64,000 nucleotides of DNA from Xestospongia bergquistia (Eukaryota > Porifera > Demospongiae > Haplosclerida > Petrosiidae): positions 11,663,501-11,727,500 of the forward strand of contig OZ014411.1 of the NCBI GenBank assembly GCA_963965975.1, written 5' to 3'. Positions 22,058 to 36,200 of the stretch are shown here, piece by piece (position 1 is the first letter of the stretch; the number at the start of each line of letters is the position of its first letter). Both the position numbers and the translations under genes were made by a program. Below the pieces are notes generated by a model, which was given only the letters and a program-made list of their open reading frames with translations, had not been told where the DNA came from and did not search any database.

Positions 22058-23470
22058 TCAACAACATCGTGAAAAATCCAGCAAATCACCATAAATCTTA
22101 TAATGTGTATAAATTTCTATATAATTTTTATTCATATTTTTTGGAGCGGGTTTACTTTGAGCATCACTAACTTCTTCCTCATTTTTTTCCTTCAATTCTT
22201 GACACTTCTTTTTGATAACATCATATACAGCTGACCATTGCCTTGGATTTAGAAAACTAAGCCAATGATAACAAGGATCCAAACATGCTGCTAGCACTGG
22301 AACTTTTTCAGTTATTATAATGCTGTCTGGACTGAAGCGAGCTATGAGGTCATTTCTGACATCTTTAACTTCTTAACCCCTTGTAGATCTCCATAAACCA
22401 CCAGATGATTCGATATCAGGCTAGAGACTATTGGATACACTAGAGATGTTGATACTATCTCAGCTTCACATAGTGCAGTTGTTACTACCTGAAGAGGGTT
22501 AAGAGTTGTTGTTAACTGTATCAGCAATGCCCATTGGTTCTCTTTTGGGTAGAGACTTCTATACTTAGCTTCTGTGACTTGCTCATCATGTAAAGCTTCA
22601 TAAATTGCCCACTGTTGCACCTGAAGTCTTTCAAACATAAAGTGCACCAAATTCCATGTAGTGGCAACATCTTGGATTAAATGGTGTTCTTTAACATTCA
22701 GCTGCTTCTGTTTTTCAGTTAGCCTAAATACTTCACTGACCTTTAATCCTTTGGTAACTGCTAATTGTAGTGTATGGGCAACACATGGTGAACTCTCCAA
22801 AAGGAAGCTTCTCAAGAGCACATGTCATATTACTGGGATTATCATGAACAACAACAACAACATGCTTCTCAGGTATTCCCCATTGAACACTACCTTGGCT
22901 AAGATGCTCAGCAATATTGACACCAATGTGCCTCTCAGAAATTTCAGAAGTGAAAAGAACTTTGTTTTGTAGCTTCCAATCATCACTTATCCAATGAGCT
23001 GTAACTGTGATATATCCCTTTGTTGCTTGGCTGAACCAAATGTCGGTGGTTAAAGAAACATGAGGTGAGTGCAGTTCTTTTACCAAAGCTTCTTTCAAGG
23101 CGTTGTAATCTTGGCAACAAGTAGTCTTGATGTGAGGTCTGGATGGTACATGATAGCCTTGTTCGATATAATTGAGTAGCTTTATGACTCCAATTCTGTC
23201 AACAACAGCAATAGGATGCAAGTCAAGTGCCACAGATAATGATATGGCTTTAGTTATTTCTACTGATCATTCACTAGAGCAAGGTTTAAACGAAGAGAGA
23301 GTAGTTTGGTTCTTTCCTTTATCACGGTCCAACATCATTGGGTGTTTCATATGTAAATGATGTAGCAGGTTTCCAGTTTTGTCAGAATAAGCCAGTGACA
23401 GGTTGTTACACATTTTACAACGTGCTCTTGGCTTACCATCTTCATTAAAAACCTCAAAAAAGTGTCATAC
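22058..23470 (-). pseudogene. BED-finger hAT transposase, C-terminus missing
   Basis: Minus strand from 23470: a BED zinc finger (CKMCNNLSLAYS, then HHLHMKH), a linker, then the hAT DNA-binding/RNase H start (YHVPSRPHIK, VSLTTDIWFSQATKGYITVT), a DNPSNM-type second acidic motif near 22830, CVAHTLQLAVTKGL near 22780, and the helical insertion to 22058 (MLAACLDPCYHWLSFL). Frameshifts separate the parts. The C-terminal dimerisation block expected after about 22050 is absent. Protein family is ZBED-like hAT. Confidence 0.85.
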
Positions 23471-23940
23471 AATACTTCATTTACCTGCCATACTCGTGTT
23501 CACTATTATTCAAAGAGCGCATGCACAAATACATGGTAGTCACATGTAGTACTTCAGATAGTATATTTTAGATCCAGATACAAAATTAGTGATCGGATAT
23601 CTGGTAGGATTGGGTATCCATTTCAGCACTATTAATGACTTCAGCTATATGGTATATACTTTATGGTATACCAACATTTATAAATACAACTTTCTCATAA
23701 CTACATACTTTTATTTTTATATAGCAAACCAATGCATCATATTGTGTCAAGATCAATTTTATTGTGTTGAAAGAACTAAAGTAGATGTGTTATACCATGT
23801 TGTTGTTACCACACAAGGAAACTGTCTAAGAAACGAGCCTGAAAGGTTTACTTGGCTAGCAACACTTGCTTCTGATATGAAAGAAAAGATTTTTATGAAG
23901 TTAAAATAATTAGTTTTTTAGTGAAAATGTAATAATAATA

Positions 23941-24970
23941 TTACAAAACTAAACTACCATAGAGCTCACTATTGACATAGTCTACCTTACCAACTCTCTT
24001 AACTACTTCATACGGTCCTTGCCATTGAGCAAACAGCTTATTAGTAGCTGTTGGTAGAAATACCACTATCTGATCTCTTGGCTGGAATTCATGAACCCGA
24101 GCACTCTTGTTATACCAGTTTTTCTGATGTTCCTGGACTTGTGCAAGATTCTTCTGAACTAGCTCTGTCATCTCTGTCATCAGCTTTTCTTGGGTTAGTA
24201 ACACATACGACATGACGACATGACATTGTCATTTTCAAGTTTACTGGCTTCTCATGACTCTCTTAATATGTCCAGCGGTCCTTATACGTTATGCCCATAC
24301 AGCAGTTGAAATGGTGAGAATCCAGTCGAAGCTTGTGGTACTTCACGATAAGCAAATAAAACATAGGGAACTAACTTGTCCCAATCTTTTCCTTCTTTTG
24401 TAGCCAACTTACATAGCATTGCCTTTAATGTGTGATTAAAGCGCTGGAGTAGTACGTATTGAATAATTATGTAGCAATTGATACTATTCAGCCAACAACT
24501 GTGATGTGAAATTACTTCTTTGATCCGTTAGGATCTCATGAGGTACCCCAACTCTTGCAAAAAGTTTGACCAATTCCTCTGCTATATGTTCAGCATCAAT
24601 ACACTTCAGTGGAATAGTTTCTGGGCAACAAGTACCATAATCACAAATTTCTAACTGGAATTGATTACTGCTCCTACTCTTATGGAGTGGTCCAAGAATA
24701 TCCAAGGCAATCTTTTTACATGGTTTTCAAACAATCGGCAAAGGTATGAAGTGGTACATGTTGTACTCCTTTGTTACTTGGTTTCTGACACTGGAGACAA
24801 CACCAACAATATTCTTCTATATCCTTGTAGCAAGAAGCCAAAAGACTCATTGTAGGATTCTACAGCTTGTTTTCTCTTTACCAGCAAGAGGGATCTCATG
24901 AGCTAACTCAATTACTTTCCTCCTACATAACTTGTGGAGAACCAACTGCTTAACTTTCATCTCTCCATTG
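23941..24970 (-). pseudogene. Ty3/gypsy integrase fragment
   Basis: Minus strand: degenerate H-H-C-C zinc region (IELAHEIPLAGKEKT, CLQCQK), integrase core (MDILGPLHKSRSSNQF, VGVPHEILTDQRSNFTSQLL) and the post-integrase segment (YEVVKRVGKVDYV). Frameshifts and stops interrupt it. Integrase inserts retrotransposon cDNA; this copy has no reverse transcriptase and no evident LTR, so it is dead. Confidence 0.8.
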
Positions 24971-25369
24971 TCTCTGCCTGGTCGTGTCCATCTTCTGTAA
25001 AGGAGTCTGTCACAATGGTAAAATTTAGGTGTCGTGTGTCTGTGATCTATTGGCCTCTTTTTGAATATTTTGTAACGTCTCTTTGCAAGTCTTTCAACTT
25101 GGTTGCAGACAATTTTAACACATGTGTTCTTGATCTCTCTTCATCTACTTTAGACTTCCAATATTGCTGATGAAGCTATGTCATCATCAAAACTGCTACC
25201 TGGGTTGATCATACCTTGCTCTGAGTCTTCTCCAATTGACTCCACTGGGCTTGACATTACCCCAGACTCCCATCTTTTCGAGCTATAACAGACTCCTCTC
25301 TGTTGTTAACCCCAAACACAAGTCATTACTACCATAGGATTGCCACTTGGGTTTCCCCAATGCTGTCCC

Positions 25370-25457
25370 TTCAAGCAACTGGGTCAATTCTGGAACATCA
25401 GTCCCTAACAGAACCTTCAAGCAACTGGGTCAATTCTGGAATATCAGTCCCTAACAG
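25370..25457. repeat. 44-bp tandem duplication
   Basis: Two adjacent copies of a 44-bp unit beginning CCTTCAAGCAACTGGGTCAA. It lies just upstream (in minus-strand sense) of the gypsy integrase fragment and may be part of the same dead polyprotein; 44 is not a multiple of three. Confidence 0.9.
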
Positions 25458-25520
25458 AACATCGACAGGCAACATTTCCGATATAGCCACCTCAATGCTA
25501 ATTGATTACGTATATATGTT

Positions 25521-25793
25521 GTATGCATAACCTGTGGTCCAAAATAATTTTAGATCTGCCTAGAATGCACAATGTGTGAGGAGGAAAAAAAGAAGGTGAA
25601 GCATATAGACATCTGTGCTGGATGCTGTGTCTGGCTTAGTCCATAACTAGTCCTTGACTAATAGCATTGATTGTATTTTGCACTTATGCTCTAACTGTTG
25701 TTAATTAGTATCTTTGAAAATTGTATCATAATTATATTTAAAGTATTCTCTCAAAAAACTGTAATCGTTATTCCAGACACATGAAACAGCTTT
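25521..25793 (+). repeat. Dispersed direct repeat, copy 1
   Basis: About 270 bp recur at 26350-26589 in the same orientation (shared TAGTCCTTGACTAATAGCAT), with indels. No coding content. Confidence 0.85.
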
Positions 25794-26349
25794 TATAAGT
25801 TTATTCCTAAATTTAAATAAGCTTTTATTGAGACTGCAAAAATGATTTTTCAGTTATTGTTCTATGCTTGTATATAACTTTTAAAGGCTTGACTAGTGGC
25901 AAATCCTACCATGCATTATGGTAATATCACACAATTGCTGATATATTAATAACTTAATGTGAAATCTTTGACCTTGTCAATATTGCTGTTCTCCACTTTT
26001 TGGTCCCTTCTGCCCTTTTAATTCTTGAATTTATATATTGTTTAAATATAAATGCTATTATATTTGTACCTATGCCTTATGGAACAACCAAATTGCTTGC
26101 TGCATTATTCCTATTTTTAGGTTGGAGAATTGGCAGAAACTATGGTAAATGTTTTCCCCATTCAGAAACACTGATCAGTCATGTCCATTTAAAACTGCAC
26201 TTGGTAAAAGTATTTATACTTGGTTACTACTACGTGTGTCAGCAGTTGCAGTATAGAGACTACTTTCTTTCATTTTTCTCACAAGTCACATGCAACAATA
26301 CAATAAAGGATGAAAACAATTATATTAACTACATATATATATATAAATT

Positions 26350-26589
26350 GTATACATAATCTGTGGTCAAAAATGATTTTAGAACTGCACAATGTGTGAG
26401 GAGGAAGAAGGTGAAGCATATTGACATCTTTACTGGATGCTGTGTCTAGCTAAGTGCATAACTAGTCCTTGACTAATAGCATTGATTGTATTTTGCATTT
26501 ACAATCTTACTGTTAATTGTTATCTTTGAAAATTATATCATATATTCTTTTAAAAAACTGTAATCTTTATTCTACACACGTGAAACAGT
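26350..26589 (+). repeat. Dispersed direct repeat, copy 2
   Basis: Second copy of 25521-25793. It runs directly into the first copy of the pyrimidine-rich repeat that is tandem at 27311-27960. Confidence 0.85.
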
Positions 26590-27310
26590 GTCCAGCTTAT
26601 ATATATTGTATATCTTAATTTGCTCACTTTTTTCAAGCAATTTTATGTTTTCCTCTAGTTATTCCTTCTTGGATTCTTCTTTGTGTATTTCTTCTCTTGT
26701 TTCTGTCCTTTTTGTTTTTTCTCTTCAGTTTCAAGACAGTTTCCCACTGTAAAAGACTTGCTAGTGAAACCTTTGATACTCCTTTTAAGAACACACCTCT
26801 TTTATATTGTAAAAATATCTTCATGGAATTTTATAAGAGATGATCTGTACCAAACTTCTTCAGATGTTGGTAGCATGCAGATTTTGCTTTTTGGTATTAA
26901 AATAGAGTATCAAGCATCAAATAATTTTGGCATTATTAACATTTATTTATTACTGATTATTCTAGAATTAACAAATGTATATATTGTGTAAGCACGTTTT
27001 GGAACAGTGAGCTTTGTTTTTGTGTTTTTGTACATGTTGTCTCTCTCTCTTGATTCTTATATATTTGTTGTTATATGTTGAATGTGGTTATACTTATGGT
27101 TGATTATAAAATCAATCAGTTCTCTGTTACTGTTTTAATTCTTCCTCTCTCTATCTGAACCACAACTGATCTATCATTGACTACAGTAGATTGATACTGC
27201 TTCCATAATTTTGGCACAATTAAGCAAAGTATTGGATGTTAGTTTTTTCTTTGATGCCAACTTTCATGTTTTGCTTTACATAAAGCAAAACATGAAAGAG
27301 TCTATAGTAT

Positions 27311-27960
27311 GTCCAGTATATATATATTATGTATCTTAATTTGGTCACTTTTTTCAAGCAATTTTATGTTTTCCCTGTAGTTGTTCCTTCTTTGATTCTT
27401 TTTTGTTTATTTCTTCTCTTGTTTCTCTCCTTTCTGTTCTTCGGTTTGGTTCAAGCATCAAATCATTTTGGCACTATTAACTTCTATTTATGGTTGATTA
27501 TAAAATCAATCCAGCAAAGTATTGGATGTTAGTTTTTTCTTTGATGCCAACTTTAATGGTGAATGAAATTGGCCAAGACATAAAGAAATTTAGCATTATG
27601 TTTGTTTTGCTTTATATAAAGCAAAACATGAAAGAGTCCAGTATATATATATTATGTATCTTAATTTGGTCACTTTTTTCAAGCAATTTTATGTTTTCCC
27701 TGTAGTTGTTCCTTCTTTGATTCTTTTTTGTTTATTTCTTCTCTTGTTTCTCTCCTTTCTGTTCTTCGGTTTGGTTCAAGCATCAAATAATTTTGGCACT
27801 ATTAACTTCTATTTATGGTTGATTATAAAATCAATCCAGCAAAGTATTGTATGTTAGTTTTTTCTTTGATGTCAACTTTAATGGTGAATGAAATTGACCA
27901 AGACATAAAGAAATTTAGCATTATGTTTGTTTTGCTTTATATACCAGTAACACTGGTATC
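27311..27960 (+). repeat. 325-bp tandem duplication with a pyrimidine-rich core
   Basis: Two nearly identical units begin at 27311 and 27636 (both GTCCAGTATATATATATTATG) and contain a T/C-rich stretch. A diverged third copy starts near 26592. The short open frames inside are low-complexity and repeated with the DNA, so they are not genes. A perfect 26-bp palindrome (TGTTTTGCTT-TATATA-AAGCAAAACA) lies at 27603-27628 at the unit boundary, and a near-perfect version lies near 27270-27297. Confidence 0.9.
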
Positions 27961-30156
27961 ATGTCCACATTATATAAAGCAATGATTTCTAAATCTTTTA
28001 AAAATTTAGATTATTTGTCCAACAATCCACATAGACCAGTTTTTTGAACTTCAGTTACTTCAGCACTTCTTTTGTCCAGTCTAATGTGTGTTAACTAGTT
28101 TCTTCCTAACAACCTTAGACCAATTCTTAATTAAAAAAGTGATATGCCATAGTGTATCAGGATTAAGTAGACCCTCTCAAAAGATATATATTTGTTGTGA
28201 CTACATTAGAAATCTTTCTAAGAAACTAGTCTAAAATATTTACTTAGCAACAAATACTGGTTCTAATGTGGTTTAAGAAGAAGAGACTTGTTTGAACTTG
28301 AAATAATTATTTTTAGTAAAAAATACAACAACAACATTGCAAAAATAATTACCACAAACTTTGTTATGATGATTAATGTGCAAATATTTCAAAATATTCT
28401 TTTAATTTTTTAATTAATTTGTAGCAGGTGGAAGTATTTGAAGTATTTCTTTTTGTCAACTTTAATGTTACATTGTAAATCATGAACATTTCAAAGAAGC
28501 CTCATCTATCTTTGGGAACTAAATACAAGATAGTTGTGAATATATCCCTTATGCCACTGTTTTATGGTGTATCCTGATCCTTAATCTCTTCTCTTAATTG
28601 CCTCACTCTCTTAAGTTTCTTTTGAAAGTGATAGTTAAGACTTTTGGAGCATCATGATTCATGACATGTGGACATACTTCATAATGTTGTCTTCAACTGA
28701 GAGTGACAACCACAGAGAGCCAGTCCTCCACTGTCTTTTCATCTACAAATTGGCATGTAATAACTATTAAATGTAATACCGCATTCTGATTGGTCAGTCA
28801 GCTTATTATGTCCATTAATGTCACCTTTTTTAGGATACCTATCACGCATTATCAATGGAAAATTTGTAATTGTTATGATTTTGTTGTACACTGATATTAT
28901 TGATGGATAACATTGGTTTCAACAATGACTTTAATGTGGTGTGTCTCCTTGGTGATTTGCTGTACATAAGCACTAATTTATACAAAATAATGAAACATTT
29001 TTCAGGTTTATCTGCCCTTTGAGAGTATGTTGGTATTTATGTTATAATATTGCTGTCATTTTCCTGGTTAGAAATGACACTTCGTTGGAATTGTATGTGA
29101 AAGAGGTACTCTTCATGTAGCTCAGGCAATGAGATTTTTAGTCCTGGAATGGTGTCATAATTAGCGATGTCATGTTCCACAAAGGCAGTTGTCTGGCAAA
29201 TGCCAAGCTGCCTTGTAATATGTGTAAGCTGGATGCTTGTCCAACTTCTTCAAGGACAAACAAAAGACTTGTTGAAGTAACTTCGTATTCTTCTTTTGCT
29301 CAGGCTCTGCCAGTTTTGACAACAGACAATCTGTTTCCATTCCAAAAGATGTCTTCTTGTAACCATTTTTAATCTAAGGTCCTCTAGGAGGTTTTACATT
29401 TTACATGCAAGTTAAACTTTCTTCTTTTAAAGTGCGGTTAGCATTTCATTATTTTCTGGCAATTCTCTTTGAGGAAGTAGAGTTGAAGGCTGATTTCAGG
29501 ATAGATCAGTTAGTGAGTGACAAACTCAATAATGCATTTAAGGGCCATTCCTGTTTCTTTCTCCATCTTGTAAAATCCCTCATAAAGATAGACTCTGGTA
29601 GTTGGTAAACAGCTGCCTCAAATGAGTTCCAATAATTGAGATGGAACTGGTCCTGGCAGAAGCTTTACCCTTCAGCTGGCAATGAAGTCACCCAATTACT
29701 TTAACCCTATGCCAGCCAAATTATGGGGACAAAAAATTTCCCTTTTTGACTTACCTTTAAATAAATCTGTTTTTTTGTTTGATGTAATAGTGTGAGTAAA
29801 TGTAAAGTCAGCTTGCAAGTCTGAAGTCATTCAATTCTTGTGAAAGCATAAGTTTTTTGATAGATTCTATATAAATATTATTCATTATCTTTTAGAAACA
29901 TGTTAATGGTTTACTAAAACAACATGTTCATAGCAAATTTTGTTACTTAGTTATTTTGCATTAAGTTTCATTTAGAGACTTTGACATACAGTTATCTTGT
30001 TGACTAGTAACCCTTAGAGGACTCTGGTATTATATAGTCCTCTTTGGGAGATAAAACAATGACATAACCTCCATGTTGGTCTCTTATTTAAACTTATAAT
30101 ATTGTTATGTAGAGTACACTATTGATAGCATTATTGATATATTTATTATTCTCTAG
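27961..30156. other. No gene recognised upstream of the F-box exon
   Basis: This stretch should contain the FBH1 start or an earlier intron, because the exon at 30157 enters in phase 1. I found no convincing first exon. Frames at 29172-29372 and 29405-29608 have mixed composition, perhaps dead repeat-borne coding sequence on the minus strand, but no family was recognised. Confidence 0.45.
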
Positions 30157-30278
30157 ATCACACTATATCATTTCCAACTGAAATACTGGAAGTGTTATTT
30201 GCTAACTTATCATTAACTGATCTATATCATTGTCAGTTAGTATGTCACAGATGGAATGACATTATATCAAGAGATGGA
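30157..30278 (+). other. FBH1: F-box exon of FBH1
   Basis: CTCTAG acceptor, GTAAGT donor, phase 1 in and phase 0 out. The peptide has the F-box hallmark LVCHRWN and the leading FPTEIL. F-boxes bind SKP1 to join the SCF ubiquitin ligase. The next exon (42106) opens with WRKLYYK, equivalent to the PWKKLYHR segment right after the F-box in the vertebrate protein, which proves the two belong together despite an 11.8-kb gap. Confidence 0.9.
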
Positions 30279-33200
30279 GTAAGTTATCATGACATATGTC
30301 ATTTGTATGAACTTACGGTATAATGATTAAGACCTAATTGCAAAGTTCTTGCTAATTTTTAAAGTTTCAGTGGAATTTCTTTGAACCTCTCTTTTCATAT
30401 AACCTATAACGTTGCTTAGCAACATTCTTTAACAAATAATTCACAAAGTCTAGTCAGGCCATGAACTCTTCATAATAAAAACAGTAATTACTTTGTTTAA
30501 ATGTTTATTATTTTGCCAAATCATGGCTCCAAATAATTTTTAGTAAAAAAAAAATTGATACAGGACAGTGTCTCTCTTTTACTGGTCATTATCGAAGGTC
30601 ATGTTTATTAAGAAGTTAAGACATCAAAGATTTTTATCAAAGCTTAACTTCAACATAGTTAAAATTGTTAATTGAAAAGACCTTGCCCTTCTTCTCATCT
30701 TCTTTGTTCTGCATCTGCTACTCTTAACATTAAGGTCTCCATTGGCCTTTGGGCATTCTTATCTGTTAGATGTAAGAACAGAAATAAGAGACAAAAAATA
30801 AGAGATAAGGAAGAAAGACAGTGCCAGAATGTCCTTATTGTCAGTTAATATTAAATATTTTTAAGTGAGAAAATCATTCTATAACACTTTTTAATATCCA
30901 CTAAAATTTGTCCCATGCTGGGGTGTGGCCTGTTAATAACTTCATTTATTTTTCATTTACAATGTTTGGAGGCATGGCTTGATGTTACTAAAATCATTTC
31001 AGTACCTTAATTCCTTTCAAGAGATAAGTATATTTTTCAGCTACCACATGTTATAAACTAAATGGTATAGTGAACTTAACTTAGCATAATAACATTTTGT
31101 TACCCAAATGTTTCAGTTTAATGGCATCTCAATGTCTCTATTGTAGTGATGTCTGTTGACATCGTTGCTTGTTAAATAAGACAAATTAAAAAAATATGTA
31201 TGAACATGATGTACAGTAAGTTAATTGAAGGCGGTGAAAAGATGTGACAATTTATTCATTTTAGTTGCTTTGGGTATACTGGTTGTTTCATTGGAGAAGG
31301 ATTGATATGTTATATAATGGTGTTATGAGATAATGACACAGAGTCAGGGATGGCTATGATTAGAGATAGTGATGGTATTATGAAGGCTGTTAGAGGTGGT
31401 AATGGTATTGTAGAGATGAGGTAACCATTAGAGGTGATGATGGTTTTGGCAAGCATGTCCAGTGGGAATTGTGGTCATCCCTTGGATTCCACTGGATTGA
31501 GAGTGCAGTGAGCAACAGGGAGTCAGATCACCTCGTGCCCTGTATGATGTACAGATCAATAAATAAAAAAAGTTGAGTGAGTACTTACCAGCAGCTTTTG
31601 CCATGTCATGAACAACATAGCGAGGAGTAGGTTTCAATCTTTGTATGATGCTATACAATTCAGCTTTCAAGACATTTGTTGTGAATTCAATTCCCTTTGC
31701 CTGAAGCCAATCTTGCATCTTTTGCTTTGTCCAACTCTTGACTAGAACAGGCTCACTACGACGACTATGATATGAGGACATGACAATAAGACTGTTAGGT
31801 GGAATATTGGGGAGAAGTTTGATAGCAAAGCACTCCTCAAAATGATCAGAAGTCATTTCATCATGATAATTACAAGTATTTGTTTTGATCTCAATATTAA
31901 AGTGGTATTGGAATCCATCCAATCTCACCTCACCATCTTAAAGAATAATAAGCCGTGGACCTTTTCCTGTAGGCCTTTTTATACCACCAAGGGTTCCACC
32001 AGTCACATCATCCCTCTCCACCCAAGCACAATCCTTACAATCGTGAGCATTAGGTAATTGTACCTCTGTTTGTAGTAGTGCATCTGTTATTCATTCTCCT
32101 ATGTCTATAATGTACAATATTAGTAGGCATCATAACAAAAGTTATAATGACTTACTTGAAACCCATTTTTCCTTAGCAAGATGTGGAGGGTTGACCTCTA
32201 ACCATGAAAGAGGTTATACTCTTTGAAAACAACATGCAACTTGGCAAGTGTTACATGGTCTTAGCCTGATAGAGGTGGTATATTTTTTGTCTGATGAGTT
32301 GACTAAGGGAAAAAATGATCAACAGGTTTCCTAACACTAGTTAGCATCAAATCATTGAACTGGTAATTATTATCACTATTATTGTGAGGTAATGTTATCA
32401 TGATTGGTGTACATGTGGCTCATGATTACACCATTCTTTGTGTCTACTTGGTACAATAAGGATCTCATCACCTTATCTAATTTTACTGGGATCCATTTTT
32501 TAGAACCGCTGTAGTTTTGAGCATAAAGTTTGTCACCTACTTTAAATTTAGGTGGATAGTCATGTGAGTAAGCTGTTTTTCTTCTTTGTAATTATTTTTA
32601 AAAATGTGGGTTGATTTGATCCAGCCATGTTCTTTGTTTGCTTTTCGTTAAAAGTTCAGCTGTGGAAATTTCAGTTGTACTTTGTGGTGTTGTCCAATAG
32701 GTGAAGAGAAATTTTGATATATGAGATTCCACACTTCCTTGTAGCTTGCTGATGATACTTTTGAAAGTTTGAACAGCTATTTCCACTAATCCATTGGATG
32801 AAGGTTGGTAAGGAAAGGTGTGAGTATATTACTATATTTGATTCCCTGCTGTTACATGAAACCTTTGCATTTTTTGACTAGTGAATGACTGTCAAAGATA
32901 ATGCATTCCTGTATTAATGAACAAAACATTCTTTCAATATTGGTCACCTTATAGAATGTTTTTCGTTATCTGAAGATTTAATGACATGCTAATTCTCTGT
33001 AGCAATAACCTTCCTAGTAATCACGTTTGACCAGCTATAAATAAAAGAAAATTATACATTTGTGATCCAATTTGGGAAAGCAAATATGTGGCTCTGCTTT
33101 GCCCTAGCTTGTGTATTTGTTAGCTTCTTTTTTGATGGAAGATCTGTCTTTCAATTCCATCTATTCTAGAACATTCTCCAGTTAAGTTCAAACTTAGTAT

Positions 33201-36200
33201 TCTATTTATTAATTTTTTGGCCTTGTATGTTACCTGTTTATAGTCTGTGGACTAAATTTGTACATCAGACTGTGCAAGACATATTTTTTTTAATATGAAG
33301 TCCTAGAAATTCCTCAGTCCCAGTATTAAGTCTCATATCTCAAGACAGAATGAAAAAAGGAAAGAAATATTTTCAAAGCTAGAGTGAGTACCTTTTCAAG
33401 CACCTATCTTGTACTTATTGAGATTTAGTCTTTATAGATACTTTTCTTTTATCACTTTAAAATAAAGCGTTATATAATGTTACTGGTATGACAGATGACG
33501 ATATGCTTCACTTGTCTAACATATTAGCTATTGACAAAATGATTTAATTATAAATATAGAACTCACTTTTGTAACAATTGTGACTATTTTCTCTTACCCA
33601 GGACATTTATTCCTGCTTAATGTTTATGGCAGATTCATTATGAAAGAATCACAGATACATCAATGTTATTTTTCCTGTTGAATGATTAGCGTGGCTACCT
33701 TTTCATTTGACAAGCTTTAAAATTGGCCTTATTTTACCTAGTTTGTTTTAGCCCTCCTAACCAGAAAATATTAAAATAAAATTGACAATTACATACAAAT
33801 ATGTATGGATTGCAAGAAATCATTAATTTTATTGAAAACAATGAGAAAAGCATTAGTTTAAAAGTAATCATGCATATGAGAAAAGTTGAACAGAGTAACT
33901 ATGCAATAACTGTTAAGGCTGGTTAACATAACGACGCAAAGCCTTGTGTCAGATTGTGTTGCGTACATACATCAATTTATGACATAGGGCGTGCACGATG
34001 CACAAATGTGACATGTTGCAACACGAGGATAGAATCAATTTCTATCTTGACACTCTAAGCAATGCGTCCAGCCAATTAGATTTCAATAACTACATGTTTC
34101 ATGGCAGACAAGAAACTTATTGAGGCTGTTCCTTATTTCCCTTGCTTGTGGCAAGTGTCTAGCAAAAGCTACAAAGATGTAACAGCAAGAGAAAATGCAA
34201 TATTCTGTGTTACACAATAAGTAAGCCATTTATGTTGACTGAACCATATACTCTTGAACATACGACATTGCTTTCCTTGCTTTCGTTTTGATGTGGCAAA
34301 ATCAATACGAGGATGATAAGGCTGGGGTAGATTATCATCACAACATTCTGATGAGCAATCACTAATAGCCTGAGAATTACAGGCACCACTTTCTGTAGAA
34401 CTAACTAATTCATCAACACGGACAACACCATTCTCAGTTTCATCACTTTCATGTGTTAGTTCATACCCAATTTCTGGGCTGTATTATCTAAATCTGCTGC
34501 CGAGTCAGAGTTAGCATTCTCGATCATGGCTTGATTTGGATTATCAAGTTGTGAGGTTACTTGTGGTCCACTCTGTGTGAAAAACAAAGCAATACTGGAT
34601 TGTTTCAACATGAAATTTGAATCCACAGGGTTAAATATTATTATTAATTAAAAAATGGTTTTTTAAATATAAGGGGGCTATAGCCCCCGTAGTTCTGCCA
34701 CCCATGTCTGAAACATTTCAAACTCTGGTTGATCCAGGGAGTGGAAAAGGTATTATCACAATATTAGAAATCAAAACTAACTGACAAAAATAACTAAGTT
34801 ATATATAAGACAAACAGGAAGTTACTAATCATGATATCATCTTATATTAACAACCATGAAGAACAAGTTACAACATTCCTCTCTTTCTAAATCTAAAGAT
34901 AAGGTCCATAGCTTTCTGGGTTCGAATAGAATACCAAAGGGAGGAGGAGGTGTGCGATGCAACCATTGACTGACCTTGAGCACATTGTAGGTTCGACTAA
35001 GAGTTATTAGTTGATGTAGAGCATGAAAAGGTCAATCATCAAAGTCATTTGACTCTTGATCATCATTGTTGTGAGAATAATGATATGGAAAGTGATCAAT
35101 GTGATGACGCTGAATGGTGCTAGAAGTAATTTGTACTTGGTATGAAACAGGACCAATAAGAGGTGTTATGGTGACAGGAACCCACTTGTCAGGCTTCTTG
35201 AAAATTCCTAAATACAAATGATCCCCCTGCAAATTGGACTTGGATGCTGGCCTTTTACAACAATTAACGAAAGAATGAGAACCTGTGACTTGTGTTTAAC
35301 TTGGACATCTGTGTATCCTAATAAGGCCAATTTTTGTGTACACAGCCAAGAACTAAATTTTGTGTCAGGTCTGATGTCAGTGACGATTCAAATTGTATCA
35401 GTTACATATGATTCGGCAACTTGGGGCAGTGTCCTGATCCAGCTTGAGCAATCAGAACTGATACGGTATTCAAGTCCTTGTCCACACCTCCTTGTTATTA
35501 TATATAACATCATATTTAGTTTATGCATTTATTCACTCACTTTGTCTCATCATAATATCCACCACTACAAGTAAATTGTAAGTGCTCCAATACAGCAAAA
35601 TTATATGCAATGTCCTTACTGGGTAAGTGTCTATTGCCATATATGTTGTTAGTCCTTATTAGAGAATTAAATGGTTCATATCTACATGACATTATGTACA
35701 GTATACATTACTTTCAACTCAAAAAATATACCTTTTTGTGTTTATAACAATCACATTGACCAAAATCAGTCAAATTATCAGCAATATGAAAAAAGAGATG
35801 TCTTCAACCTCCGAGAATATTCTGGCATATAATCAGTAGTACATTGAATGAACTCATTACATATGCATCTAATGTCAGTGATACCATCAAGAGACAAAGG
35901 CATATAATAGAGAGATCGGAAAATCTACCAGAAATATCAACAATGTAGATTTTGTGTGCATTTATACATATACCTTAGAGAGAAGGTACCAGCACTTTGT
36001 TTCAGATTCTGTCAAATAAGATGGAACAATAAACAATGCCATTTGCATCCATGCTTTGAAATCCCTTCCTACAAAGGATCTATAGTGATAGCATATGTTG
36101 CCAAATACTCGAATTGACAAGCCACAATGTGGAAATGTTGATATTTTTGCTAAAATCTCCTTTTTTTCAGATGTACTTCTAGAGTCCATGAATTTGACGA

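Noticed and set aside
27329-27857. Two near-identical 67-codon plus-strand frames rich in Phe and Leu
   Set aside because: They come from a T/C-rich repeated stretch; hydrophobic composition follows from the base composition and not from a membrane protein.
29172-29608. Possible first exons of FBH1
   Set aside because: No motif, no matching phase-1 donor identified with confidence and the composition suggests repeat DNA.
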